From positions 1 through 35,166 of IMG/VR virus record IMGVR_UViG_3300028831_000629: a stretch of DNA of 35,166 nt. One strand, given 5' to 3'. The notes under the pieces are model-generated. The model was not told where the DNA came from and did no database searches. It worked only from the letters and a program-made list of their open reading frames with translations. This DNA comes from a virus. Numbering within the stretch: the first letter of the stretch is position 1; each line of letters starts with the position of its first letter. Of this stretch, positions 6,037-14,510 are shown piece after piece. The position numbers and the translations under genes are program-made.

Positions 6037-8923
6037 CCCGGTGCAGATCCACAAGTTCCTCGACCAGCACAGCCACCGCATGGACCTGCCCGCCCAGTAC
6101 CTGGGCGACGAACCCAACGCCCGCGGCACCGACTGGGACAGCGCCGCCGTGCGCTGGTGCATGCTCGCCTCCTGGCCCTACGAGGCCGCCGCCGGCAACT
6201 CCTCCATCCCGGCCGTCTACAGCGCCATCAACGACGCCGGCTACCTGTGCGACCGGTTCTACCTGCCGGCCACCCCCCGCGACCTGAAGCTGCTCGACAA
6301 GCACGGCATCGGCGCGTTCGGCATCGAATCCAAGCACCCGCTCACCGACTTCGACGTGGTCGGCTCCTCCATCAGCTATCCGGTGCTGTCGATGAGCTAC
6401 CTGAAGCTGCTGAGCATGTCCGGCATCCCGGCCCGCTGGCGCGACCGCGAACCCGACCCGCTCGACGGGCAGGCCCGCCACCCGATGGTCATCGTCGGCG
6501 GCCAGTGCTACGGCGCCCCCGAGGTCCTCGCCCCGGTCGTGGACTGCTGGTGGCTCGGCGAAGTCGAGGACGAACCCGGCAACCCCGGCATCGGCGCCGT
6601 CTGCCACCGCATCGCCGGCTTCAAGCAGTCCGGCGCCTGGACCGGCGACCGGATCGGCTGCTACCGCGACCTGGCCCGCGAATTCAGCTTCCTGTACTTC
6701 CCCCGCTTCGTCGACGTGCACTACGGCTACGAGGACCGCAGCCACGCCGGGGTCGGCCCGCACCCGTCCAAGCAGGTCATCGGCTACAGCAGCAACCTGA
6801 GCGGCATGCGGCTGCCGCTGCGGCGCCGCTACGTCAAAAACCTCGACCAGGCCGCCCCGCTCGTCGCGCCGCCGCTGCTGTACAGCGACCCGGCCATGGG
6901 CTCCGGCGACCTGGAGGTGGGCCGCGGCTGCCCCGCCTGGTGCTCCTTCTGCGCCCTGACCTACCGGCAGAAGCCCTACCGGCAACGAAGCGTCGACGCC
7001 GTCCTGGACTACGCCGACCAGTTCGCCCGCAACATGGGCTCGGTGCGGATGGCCCCGTTCAGCCCCGACTTCCCCATGTACACCCAACGCAAGAAACTCA
7101 TCGCCGCGCTGCTCGAGAACGTATCGGATGAAGTCGATGCGGCCACGATGCGGGTCGACGACTTCATCGCCGATCACGACTTCATCCTGCTGCAGGTGCA
7201 CGGCGGCATGGACGCCGTCACCCTCGGCGTGGAGGGCAACAGCCAACGCATGCGTGACCTGGTCGGCAAGGGCACCGCCGACGCCGACATCATCGAGGCC
7301 GTCACCCGGGGCATCCGCGCCGGCATCCGCCGCTTCAAGCTGTACATGATCTCCAACCTGCCCGGTGAGGACGTCGGCGACGTCTACCGCATCCTCAAGT
7401 TGGCCAAAGACCTCGCCGACGTGCGCGAGTCGATGCACCAGCCCACCGTGCGTATCCAGTTCTCCTGGACCCCGTTGATGATCGAGGCCAACACCCCGTT
7501 CCAGTGGTTCGCGCCCACCCTGGCCAGCCGCATCCTCGGCGACGTCTGGGACGAATTCCGCGACCTGAAAATCGACTTCAAGCTCGGCGCCAAGGCCGAA
7601 CCCAACAAGGCCGCCTTCTTCCAGCTGTGCCAGCGCGCCTCCCGCGACGTCGGGGAGGCCCTCGTCGACGCCATGCTGCAGCTCGATCAGGCGTGCTGGG
7701 GCGGCGTCCCGCGCACCTTCCGCGCGCTGCTGGAGGACAAGCTGCACGAGCGGGGCTTCCGCAACGGCTTCGGCGACTGCTTCGACGAACGCGCCAAGCA
7801 CGACATGTTCGGCTGGGAACACATCGACCAGGGCATCTCCAGCGAACTGCTGTGGGTCACCTACCTGCAGATGCGCGAATTCATCGAGCAGACCGACAGC
7901 CACACCTACGACCTGAACTTCGACGCCGACTACCACGGCAATGAGTGGATCGAACGCTGCGACACCAAGTGCCAGGGCAAGACCTGCGGCGCCTGCGACC
8001 ACGCCGACCTGAAGATCCGCACCGGCTACATCCGGGCCGCCGCCGCGGAACGCCACGTCGACCTCACCGCGCTACGCCCGATCGACCAGCGCAGCCAGGC
8101 CGTGCGCATCCGCGCCCGCGTCGCCAAGCCCGCCCGGTACCGCTTCGTGGACAACCGGCACTGGCGCTTCGCCGTGCGCCGGGCCGCCTTCCGCGCCCAG
8201 CACGCCCTGGCCACCCCGTACGGCATCACCAAACGCTCGATCCGCTTCGCCAGCGACGAAATCAAGCACCGCGACTGGACCGCCGGGGTCGACTACCTCG
8301 AATTCGGGCTCACCGGCAGTGCCGCCGCCGCCGATCCGGCTGCGCTGCAGCGCTTCCTCGACGCGATGAACCACGAACTGCACCCGTGGCTTCACATCGG
8401 CGACTGGCTGCCGCACCCGGCCGGCGCCACCACCATGCGCGCCGCCGTCGACCTCAACCTGTTCGAGCTGGCCGTCGACGACAACCCCGACCGGGTCCTG
8501 GCCCGGCTGGCCGGCTGGCGGCACGCCGAACACGTCCCGATGCGGCTGCCCATCGTCGGCGGCTACTTCGCCCCCGCCTCCGAAGAGGTCGACGCCAAGA
8601 CGTTCGTCGAGGACCTGTGGCTGATCAACGACCACGCCCAACCCAAACTGCGGATGCTGGTGCGCGGCCGGCCCAACCCGTACAACGTCTACGCCGCCCT
8701 GATGGGCCGCCCGTCCTGGATCGACGCCGCCCGGCTGCCGGCCACCCGGCTGGAAGCCTTCACCGACACCGACCGCGCCCAACAGGACTTCCTGCGCCCC
8801 AACTGCCACAGCTGCACGCTGCAGATCCCCACCACCATCCTCGACCGGCCCTACCACCCCACCCACTGCCCGCGCTGCCTGGACGAGGCCGCCGGCCGGC
8901 GCATCCAGGAGCCGCACCGGTGA
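6017..8923 (+). CDS. B12-binding-like radical SAM protein with DUF2344-like C-terminal domain
   Basis: The 968-residue protein resembles the large uncharacterised TIGR03960-type radical SAM proteins throughout. Residues about 22-200 match their N-terminal B12-binding-like Rossmann region (AQYLGDE, IGAFGIESKHPLTDFDVVG, MVIVGGQCYGAPEVLAPVVD). The [4Fe-4S]/SAM motif is C305-x3-C309-x2-C312 (CPAWCSFC). A cysteine cluster follows at C648, C652, C657 and C660. Residues about 694-830 resemble the radical SAM-linked domain DUF2344 (RIRARVAKPARYRF, WRFAVRRAAFRAQ, DYLEFGLTG). A zinc-ribbon pair C930-x2-C933/C951-x2-C954 ends the protein. Cobalamin binding is not certain, because no DxHxxG motif was seen. 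The substrate is unknown; RNA, protein or nucleotide modification are all possible. ATG 6029 is an equally good start, because GGAGGCCGCGAT is duplicated. Confidence 0.85.
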   Translation: MEAAMPSPVQIHKFLDQHSHRMDLPAQYLGDEPNARGTDWDSAAVRWCMLASWPYEAAAGNSSIPAVYSAINDAGYLCDRFYLPATPRDLKLLDKHGIGAFGIESKHPLTDFDVVGSSISYPVLSMSYLKLLSMSGIPARWRDREPDPLDGQARHPMVIVGGQCYGAPEVLAPVVDCWWLGEVEDEPGNPGIGAVCHRIAGFKQSGAWTGDRIGCYRDLAREFSFLYFPRFVDVHYGYEDRSHAGVGPHPSKQVIGYSSNLSGMRLPLRRRYVKNLDQAAPLVAPPLLYSDPAMGSGDLEVGRGCPAWCSFCALTYRQKPYRQRSVDAVLDYADQFARNMGSVRMAPFSPDFPMYTQRKKLIAALLENVSDEVDAATMRVDDFIADHDFILLQVHGGMDAVTLGVEGNSQRMRDLVGKGTADADIIEAVTRGIRAGIRRFKLYMISNLPGEDVGDVYRILKLAKDLADVRESMHQPTVRIQFSWTPLMIEANTPFQWFAPTLASRILGDVWDEFRDLKIDFKLGAKAEPNKAAFFQLCQRASRDVGEALVDAMLQLDQACWGGVPRTFRALLEDKLHERGFRNGFGDCFDERAKHDMFGWEHIDQGISSELLWVTYLQMREFIEQTDSHTYDLNFDADYHGNEWIERCDTKCQGKTCGACDHADLKIRTGYIRAAAAERHVDLTALRPIDQRSQAVRIRARVAKPARYRFVDNRHWRFAVRRAAFRAQHALATPYGITKRSIRFASDEIKHRDWTAGVDYLEFGLTGSAAAADPAALQRFLDAMNHELHPWLHIGDWLPHPAGATTMRAAVDLNLFELAVDDNPDRVLARLAGWRHAEHVPMRLPIVGGYFAPASEEVDAKTFVEDLWLINDHAQPKLRMLVRGRPNPYNVYAALMGRPSWIDAARLPATRLEAFTDTDRAQQDFLRPNCHSCTLQIPTTILDRPYHPTHCPRCLDEAAGRRIQEPHR

Positions 8924-9417
8924 GCAGCATCGACACCCGGTTCGCCGAGTTCCACGCCGCCAACCCGCACGTCTACGCCCAGCTGGTCAGCCTGGCCCGC
9001 CAGGCCCACCGCCGCGGCTACCGCCGCATCGGCATCGAGCTGCTGTTCTCCGCGCTGCGCTGGCGCTCCATGATGCGCACCACCGCCGACGAGTACGGCT
9101 TCAAACTCAACGACCACTTCACCAGCCGCTACGCCCGGCTGATCATGGCCCGCGAACCCGACCTGGTCGGCCTGTTCGCGCTGCGAACCCTGCGCGCCCC
9201 AACCGGCACGACCGATGGGAACCAGCACGCCCACCACCGCCCGCAGGAGGCCGAGATGACCGACCCGACCCCGGTACCCAACCCGGACCCGCAGCCGGAC
9301 CCGGGCAACACCGACCCGTCCGAGCTGGTCGAGGACCTCGACCCCGACGACGACGTCTACGACCGCATCAGCGGCCTCGACCTGCCCGACAGCGACCGGC
9401 CCGAGCAAGGCCAGTGA
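8920..9417 (+). CDS. Conserved phage protein with acidic C-terminal tail
   Basis: GTG 8920 overlaps the radical SAM stop (GTGA). The first 85 of 165 residues (FAEFHAANPHVYAQLVSLARQAHRRGYRRIG, with the terminal part IGIELLFSALRW) match a small domain I recall as common in phages near DNA-metabolism genes and usually unnamed. Conserved features are the FxxFHxxNPHVY start, a basic helix, and the RYARL-x-MAREPDLVGLFALR end. The rest is a Pro/Asp/Glu-rich disordered tail. ATG 9256 inside the frame has a strong AGGAGG site and could yield the tail alone. Function is unknown. Confidence 0.75.
   Translation: MSSIDTRFAEFHAANPHVYAQLVSLARQAHRRGYRRIGIELLFSALRWRSMMRTTADEYGFKLNDHFTSRYARLIMAREPDLVGLFALRTLRAPTGTTDGNQHAHHRPQEAEMTDPTPVPNPDPQPDPGNTDPSELVEDLDPDDDVYDRISGLDLPDSDRPEQGQ
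9256..9417 (+). CDS. Possible internally started acidic 53-aa product (same frame)
   Basis: ATG 9256 lies in frame within the gene that begins at 8920 and is preceded by CAGGAGG (9244-9250) with 5 nt spacing. This is a better ribosome-binding site than that of the full-length start. The product would be a Pro/Asp-rich acidic peptide (TDPTPVPNPDPQPDPGN onward). It might be a separate protein, or the site may be chance in a region encoding QEAEM. Only the sequence signal supports it. Confidence 0.25.
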   Translation: MTDPTPVPNPDPQPDPGNTDPSELVEDLDPDDDVYDRISGLDLPDSDRPEQGQ

Positions 9418-9746
9418 GCACGACCGCCACGGAGGGCTGGCGGGAGCTGGCGGCGCCCTGCGCCGACCCGGAATGCCTGGACTCGAACGGCCGGCGCAGC
9501 CTCGCCGAACCGGAAGCCGACGGCAACCACCGCTACTTCGCCTGCCCCGAATGCGGCTTCACCTTCGGCTGGCAGCGCGCCCAACCGGTGGCGGTGAATA
9601 GCGAGGGGTCCTGCGCCGTAGGTGTACCAGAGGCCCTGCGCCGCAACGCCTCAGCCGCGATGCACGCGGCCATCAGCGGCGCCGCAGAGCGCCCGAAGCT
9701 ACCCCTGCTGCAGATCGGGAGACGGCCAGATGCCCACCCTGCGTGA
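9414..9746 (+). CDS. Zinc-ribbon protein
   Basis: GTG 9414 overlaps the preceding stop by 4 nt. The 110-residue product has two cysteine pairs, C16-x4-C21 and C44-x2-C47 (YFACPECGFTFGW), typical of a small zinc ribbon. The second half is Ala/Arg-rich without recognisable motifs. The ribbon suggests nucleic-acid or protein contact, but no family can be named. Its last 17 nt overlap the protease gene start. Confidence 0.65.
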   Translation: MSTTATEGWRELAAPCADPECLDSNGRRSLAEPEADGNHRYFACPECGFTFGWQRAQPVAVNSEGSCAVGVPEALRRNASAAMHAAISGAAERPKLPLLQIGRRPDAHPA

Positions 9747-10464
9747 CGGCACCACCAACACCGACGTCCGGCTGGACCGGCTCGCCGAATTCGACGAAGC
9801 CAGCCGCCAGTACCCGGTGACCGCCCTCATCGGCACCGCCGAGGTGCCGACCACCAAGCTGTGGAGCATCCCGGACGGCTCCCCGGTGCTCGACCAGGGC
9901 CAGGAAGGCGCCTGCGTCGGCTTCGGCGTCACCAACGAGCTGCGCTTCAACCCGGTGCCGATCCCCAACCTGGACGCCACCTTCGCCAAGCAGACCATCT
10001 ACTGGGGCGCCCAGCGCACCGACCAGTGGCCCGGCGGCTCGTACCCCGGCGCCACACCGCAGTACGAAGGCACCTCCGTGCTCGCCGGCATCAAGACCGC
10101 CGCCAAGCTCGGCTTCTACGGCGAATACCGGTGGGCGTTCGGGGAGAACGACCTCGCCCTGGCCGTCTCCAAGATCGGCCCGGGGGTGATCGGCATCAAT
10201 TGGTACACCGGCATGTTCAAGCCGGACGCCAAGGGCTACCTCAACATCACCGGCAAGGTCGAAGGCGGGCACTGCATCCTGGTCAGCGGCCTGACCATCA
10301 CCACGGCGGCCGGCGGCGGCTACTACACCGTCTACAACTCGTGGGGACCCAACTGGGGTAGGCAGGGCACCGCCCGGATCCGCCGATCCGCGATGACCCG
10401 GCTGCTGCACGAGGACGGCGACGCCTGCATCGTCACCCAGCGCCTCACCCCGACCGCCGCCTAG
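9730..10464 (+). CDS. Papain-like (C1-type) cysteine protease
   Basis: The 244-residue protein carries the papain tetrad in order: oxyanion Q56 in LDQGQEGACVGFG, nucleophile C62, general base H181 in EGGHCILVSG, and N203 in VYNSWGPNWG. The mature enzyme layout is complete, with only a short 45-residue N-terminal extension and no signal peptide, so it acts in the cytoplasm or is packaged with the virion. ATG 9730 has GGGAG at 9717-9721; the longer upstream frame lacks such a site. It could process a phage or host protein. Substrate unknown. It lies between a zinc-ribbon gene and the DnaX-like gene, away from the head protease. Confidence 0.85.
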   Translation: MPTLRDGTTNTDVRLDRLAEFDEASRQYPVTALIGTAEVPTTKLWSIPDGSPVLDQGQEGACVGFGVTNELRFNPVPIPNLDATFAKQTIYWGAQRTDQWPGGSYPGATPQYEGTSVLAGIKTAAKLGFYGEYRWAFGENDLALAVSKIGPGVIGINWYTGMFKPDAKGYLNITGKVEGGHCILVSGLTITTAAGGGYYTVYNSWGPNWGRQGTARIRRSAMTRLLHEDGDACIVTQRLTPTAA

Positions 10465-10501
10465 TCCGGCCCAGTACCGCAGCGCCGGGGGAGGCAGCAC
10501 C

Positions 10502-11641
10502 GTGGAGCAGCTCGCACTGAAGTACCGGCCCACCGGCTTCGACGACCTGGTGGGCCAACGCGCCGTGAACTACCCGCTGCGGGCCATGGTCGAGCAGGAC
10601 AAGGTGCCCACCGCCCTGCTGTTCAAGGGCAGCCGCGGCACCGGCAAGACCACCACCGCCCGGATCCTCGCCGCCGCGCTGAACTGCGAGCAGCGGCCCG
10701 GCCCGTGCGGGCAGTGCGTGTCCTGCAAGGCCGTCTTCGACGGCACCAGCCTCGACCTGGTCGAGATCGACGCCGCCTCCAACGGCCTGGTCGACGACAT
10801 CCGGGCGCTGCGCCAGCACGTGCTCTACGGCGTCGGCGGCCAGTACCGGGTGGTCGTGCTCGACGAGGCCCACTCGATGAGCCAGGCCGCGTTCAACGCA
10901 CTGCTGAAGACCCTCGAAGAACCCCCACCGGGCACCGTGTTCATCCTGGCCACCACCGAACCCGGCCGGATCATGCCCACCGTGCGGGACCGGTGCATGC
11001 CCTTCACCTTCACCCGCATCGGCATCGCCGACATGACCGCCCGGCTCGCGCACATCTGCCAGGCCGAGTGCCAAGGCGACGTCGAACCGGCGCTGCTGCA
11101 CGCCCTCGCCGAACACGCCGACGGATCCATGCGCGACGCCATCATGGTGCTCGACCAGCTGCTGCGCATCGGGATCACCACCCTGGCCGGCTACCACGAC
11201 CTGATCGGCGACGCCGATCACGGCCCGGCCCTGCTCGACCCGATCACCCGCGGCGACATCGCCGCCGCCTACACCACCCTCGACGCCATCCTCACCCGCA
11301 CCGGCGACCCCAACGCCGTGGCCACCGCCCTGGCCGGCACCCTGCGCGACCTGCAGGTGCTGCGAGCCGGCGGCCAGCTCGCCATGCAAGGTGAGGCCCT
11401 GGCCGCCCGCACCGCCCTCGCCGAACGCCTCGACCCGCCGGCCATCTTCGCCGCCCAGACGGTCCTGTGGGACCTGCGCACCAAGATCCGCCCCGGCGAC
11501 GACCCGCGGAGCAGTCTCGACCTCGCGGTAGCGATGATCATGAGTAAGCTCGTCCGGCCGGCCGCCACGGCCGCCTCCAGCGCAGCGCCGGCAGCGGCCC
11601 GCAAACTGACCCTCGCGGACATGGCGGCCCTGCGCCGATGA
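10502..11641 (+). CDS. dnaX: DNA polymerase III gamma-type clamp loader ATPase
   Basis: This 379-residue protein begins ALKYRPTGFDDLVGQ, as in bacterial DnaX. It has Walker A G43-SRGTGK-T50, the DnaX zinc module C62/C69/C72/C75, and Walker B D121-E-A-H124. LLKTLEEPPPGTVFILATTE leads to R164 in D163-R-C165, where bacteria have SRC. The length fits the gamma form; the tau extension that contacts the polymerase and helicase is missing. A phage-encoded clamp is at 2791-4065, so loader and clamp may be matched, with delta subunits borrowed from the host. GTG 10502 has a strong GGGGGAGG site at 10487-10494. Its stop overlaps the glycosyltransferase start (ATGA). Confidence 0.9.
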   Translation: MEQLALKYRPTGFDDLVGQRAVNYPLRAMVEQDKVPTALLFKGSRGTGKTTTARILAAALNCEQRPGPCGQCVSCKAVFDGTSLDLVEIDAASNGLVDDIRALRQHVLYGVGGQYRVVVLDEAHSMSQAAFNALLKTLEEPPPGTVFILATTEPGRIMPTVRDRCMPFTFTRIGIADMTARLAHICQAECQGDVEPALLHALAEHADGSMRDAIMVLDQLLRIGITTLAGYHDLIGDADHGPALLDPITRGDIAAAYTTLDAILTRTGDPNAVATALAGTLRDLQVLRAGGQLAMQGEALAARTALAERLDPPAIFAAQTVLWDLRTKIRPGDDPRSSLDLAVAMIMSKLVRPAATAASSAAPAAARKLTLADMAALRR

Positions 11642-12438
11642 GTGCACCCCACGGCGACCTGTCCGCCGAACTGCACGCTGTGCACCAGGTGCACCAGAGC
11701 GGTGAACTGCTCGTCCTCGTACCGAGCCGGCTGCGCCCGCACACCGTGATCGACCTCGCCGACGCCTGCGCCGAGACCTGCACCGCCAACACCTGGCTGG
11801 CCTGGTGCCTGGACGACACCCCCGACCCGATGGCCTACCACGAGGCCGCCTGGGACGCCGCCGAGATCTACCCCAACCTGATCATGGTGGAGAGCAGCAC
11901 CCGCCGCGGCCTGGTCGGCACCCTCAACCACTACGCCAGCCAAGCGGCTGCCCCGTTCGTGGCCGGCGGCCACAGTCCCTACGCCATCGGCTACCTCGGC
12001 GACGACCACCGCCCCAAAACCGTCGGCTGGGACGCCGCCTACCTGGCCGCGCTGCACGAGCTGGGCACCGGCATCGTCTACGGCGACGACGAACACCAAG
12101 GCGCCAAGCTGCCCACCCAGATGGCCATGACCGCCGACATCGTCCGGACGCTGGGCTACCTGGCCCCGCCCGAGCTGTGGCACATGTACTGCGACAACTT
12201 CTGGAAGGACCTCGGCGAGGGCGCCGGCTGCCTGACCTACCTGCCCGAGGTGACCGTCACCCACCGCCACCCGGGCGCCGGGCGGGGCAGCTGGGACGCC
12301 TCCTACCGGGAGACCAACGCCGCCGAGCGCTACGCCGCCGACCAGGCCGCCTACCGCCGCTACCGACGTGCCCGCCTTGCGCACGACATCGCCGCCGTCG
12401 CCGCGCTGCGCGCCCAACACGATCAGGACGTTCGATGA
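11638..12438 (+). CDS. GT-A-like glycosyltransferase
   Basis: The 266-residue protein has a nucleotide-sugar transferase layout: GYLGDDHRPKTVGWD with D122-D123 as a DxD-like metal site, then YGDDEHQG at 149-156. Next come an aromatic acceptor region (PELWHMYCDNFWKDLGE) and a late VTVTHRHPGAG segment that supplies a metal-binding His in related enzymes. No membrane segment is present. Donor and acceptor sugars cannot be told. It opens a four-gene run of alternating glycosyltransferase and FkbM methyltransferase genes, each start overlapping the previous stop, which suggests one glycan is built and O-methylated. Confidence 0.72.
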   Translation: MSAPHGDLSAELHAVHQVHQSGELLVLVPSRLRPHTVIDLADACAETCTANTWLAWCLDDTPDPMAYHEAAWDAAEIYPNLIMVESSTRRGLVGTLNHYASQAAAPFVAGGHSPYAIGYLGDDHRPKTVGWDAAYLAALHELGTGIVYGDDEHQGAKLPTQMAMTADIVRTLGYLAPPELWHMYCDNFWKDLGEGAGCLTYLPEVTVTHRHPGAGRGSWDASYRETNAAERYAADQAAYRRYRRARLAHDIAAVAALRAQHDQDVR

Positions 12439-13049
12439 GAGTGTTTCTGCCCGCGTACCAAGCGTGGACCTTTGCGCGGCTACCCAGGCTGCTCGCCGAC
12501 GCCGGCATCCACGCCCGCACCGTGCTGCATGTCGGCGCCCACCACGGCGAGGAAGTCGCGATCTACCGGCAGTGCGGCTTCGCCACCATCCGGCTCGTGG
12601 AACCCGACCCGGGCAACCTCGCCGTGCTCGGCGAACGCTATGGCGCCGACCCCGACATCGACATCATCGCCGTCGCCGCCACCCCGGCCGCCACCCCGCA
12701 GGGCAACGCCAAGCTGTGGCTGGCTGAGCGTTCCGTGTGGAGCGGGCTGCAGCCGCACCCGAGCGCCACCGGCGAGAAGATCCAGGTCCCCACCGTCACC
12801 CTCGGCGTTTTGCAGTCCGACGAAAACCTGCTCGTCCTGGACACCCAGGGCAGCGAACTGGAGCTGCTGCGCACCGCCGACCTGCGCCACCTCGACATGG
12901 TCATCGTGGAAACCACCCGCCGGCCGGGCGACACCGCCGCCGACTACAGCGCCACCACCGCGTACATGCGCAGCCAGCACTGGCGGGCCGCCGAGGAATG
13001 GGTGCACGACAACTCCGGCTACACCGACACCGTGTTCCTGCCGCAATGA
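12435..13049 (+). CDS. FkbM-like SAM-dependent methyltransferase
   Basis: A 204-residue Rossmann methyltransferase. Motif I is V33-G-A-H-H-G38 (TVLHVGAHHGEE), the acidic SAM ribose contact is E56 in RLVEPDPGN, and the FkbM-type motif is LDTQGSELELL with D136, G139 and E141. FkbM-family enzymes methylate sugar hydroxyls, so O-methylation of a sugar added by the flanking glycosyltransferases is the likely role. ATG 12435 overlaps the preceding stop (ATGA), and its own stop overlaps the next start. Confidence 0.82.
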   Translation: MRVFLPAYQAWTFARLPRLLADAGIHARTVLHVGAHHGEEVAIYRQCGFATIRLVEPDPGNLAVLGERYGADPDIDIIAVAATPAATPQGNAKLWLAERSVWSGLQPHPSATGEKIQVPTVTLGVLQSDENLLVLDTQGSELELLRTADLRHLDMVIVETTRRPGDTAADYSATTAYMRSQHWRAAEEWVHDNSGYTDTVFLPQ

Positions 13050-13843
13050 GGTGCCGGCTCGTCTTCACCGCCTACCGCCGGCCGCACTACTTCGCCGAGG
13101 TCCTCGACGCCTGGACCCAGGTCCGCGGCTTCGCCGAATGGAAGCCGGCCGTGTACCTCGAACCCAGCCCGGTCGAGCAGGAGATGGCCGAGCTGGCCAC
13201 CGCCGCCGGCCTGCGGGTGCACCTCAACATGGCCCGGCTCGGGGTGCTGTCCAACCCGTGGCAGGCCCTGGAAGGCGCCTTCACCGGTCACGGCGACCCG
13301 GCCGACGCCGCCGAGTTCGCCGTGCTCGCCGAGGACGACCTGCTGCCCTCCACCGACATCCTGGAATTCTTCACCTGGGCCGCCACCAGCCTGCGTGGCG
13401 TCGACTTCGCCGGCCCGCCCACCAACCCCCGCCGGCCGCGGCGGGTTCTCACCGTGTGCGCCGCCTCCCTCGCCCCGGCCGTCACCCCCGAACAGCAGCA
13501 CGATGTCACCCTGTCCGGGACGTTCTGCAGCCAGATCTGGGGCACCTGGGCCGGCAACTGGACCGCCCAGCTACGCGACACCTGGGACCACGACTACTCC
13601 AGCGCCCCACCCGGGCGCGGCAACGAGGCCGGCTGGGACTGGAACATCTACCGCCGCCTGGTGCCCGGCTGCCGGGTCGCCCACCCGGTCGCCTCCCGGG
13701 TCACCCACATCGGCCGCTTCGGCGGCGCGCACACCACCGAGGCCAGCTTCCCCGGCTCCCAGCTGCCCACCTTCGCCCAGCACCGCCCACCCGGGCAGTA
13801 CCGGCTCGTCCCGCTGCGCGACGGCGACGCCCCAACCCCATAA
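13046..13843 (+). CDS. GT-A-like glycosyltransferase (second)
   Basis: A 265-residue protein beginning with a nucleotide-binding strand (RLVFTAYRRPHYFAEVLDAW) typical of GT-A glycosyltransferases. The acidic metal site is E96-D97-D98 in FAVLAEDDLLPSTD. Later segments include a Trp-rich acceptor region (QIWGTWAGNW, AGWDWNIYRR) and a THIGRFGGAH end. The EDD site and size recall GT13-like and phage capsid-glycan enzymes, but the exact family is unclear. It is translationally coupled to both FkbM genes by overlap or close spacing. Confidence 0.72.
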   Translation: MRCRLVFTAYRRPHYFAEVLDAWTQVRGFAEWKPAVYLEPSPVEQEMAELATAAGLRVHLNMARLGVLSNPWQALEGAFTGHGDPADAAEFAVLAEDDLLPSTDILEFFTWAATSLRGVDFAGPPTNPRRPRRVLTVCAASLAPAVTPEQQHDVTLSGTFCSQIWGTWAGNWTAQLRDTWDHDYSSAPPGRGNEAGWDWNIYRRLVPGCRVAHPVASRVTHIGRFGGAHTTEASFPGSQLPTFAQHRPPGQYRLVPLRDGDAPTP

Positions 13844-13852
13844 GGAGCCGAC

Positions 13853-14503
13853 ATGAGACCCGCCCCGAGCGACCCGCCGGAGATCGAGCGCCGCCTGTGG
13901 GCCGGTTTCCACGGCCACGTCGGCTGGGACATCGGCGCCAACTGCGGGCAAAGCCTCGATGAGATGATCGGCCGGTTCAAGCAGGTCGTCGCGTTCGAAC
14001 CGGCCATCGAATGCAAACCGCACCTGCTGAACTGGGCGACCCACCCCAACGTGTTCCTCTGCGACTACGCCGTGTCCGACACCGACGGGGACATCGTCCT
14101 CGCCGCCCTCCCCGACAAGATCGACACCGGGCAGCTCGTGACCCCCGGCACGCACGGCATGGAATGGGACCCCGACCGCCCCGACGCGGTAGCCCGCACC
14201 GTGCCCGCCCGCACCGTGGACACCCTCGTCGACGACGGCCTGCCCGCCCCCGACTTCATGAAGATCGACGTCGAAGGCCACGAACTGCAGGTCCTCACCG
14301 GCGCCTGGCAGACCCTCACCGACTTCGCCCCCGACCTGCTCATCGAATTCCACACCCCGCAGCTGCGCGAGGCGTGCATCGAATGCCTCCAACAGCACGG
14401 CTACACCGAGATCGCCACCGTGCGCCATCCGCACTACCGGCCCGGCAGCGACATGTGGCACCAGCACGGCTGGCTCAAAGCGCGCGGAGAGGTCAACCGA
14501 TAG
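13853..14503 (+). CDS. FkbM-family methyltransferase (second)
   Basis: A 216-residue methyltransferase. SAM motif I is D26-I-G-A-N-C-G32 (VGWDIGANCGQS), followed by VVAFEPAIE, and the family motif FMKIDVEGHELQVL with D139, E141 and G142. This is the classic FkbM pattern, clearer than in the gene at 12435. The start has a strong AAGGAG (13842-13847) that overlaps the previous stop. The two FkbM proteins are divergent, so they probably methylate different positions rather than being recent duplicates. Confidence 0.88.
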   Translation: MRPAPSDPPEIERRLWAGFHGHVGWDIGANCGQSLDEMIGRFKQVVAFEPAIECKPHLLNWATHPNVFLCDYAVSDTDGDIVLAALPDKIDTGQLVTPGTHGMEWDPDRPDAVARTVPARTVDTLVDDGLPAPDFMKIDVEGHELQVLTGAWQTLTDFAPDLLIEFHTPQLREACIECLQQHGYTEIATVRHPHYRPGSDMWHQHGWLKARGEVNR

Positions 14504-14510
14504 AGAAGGC

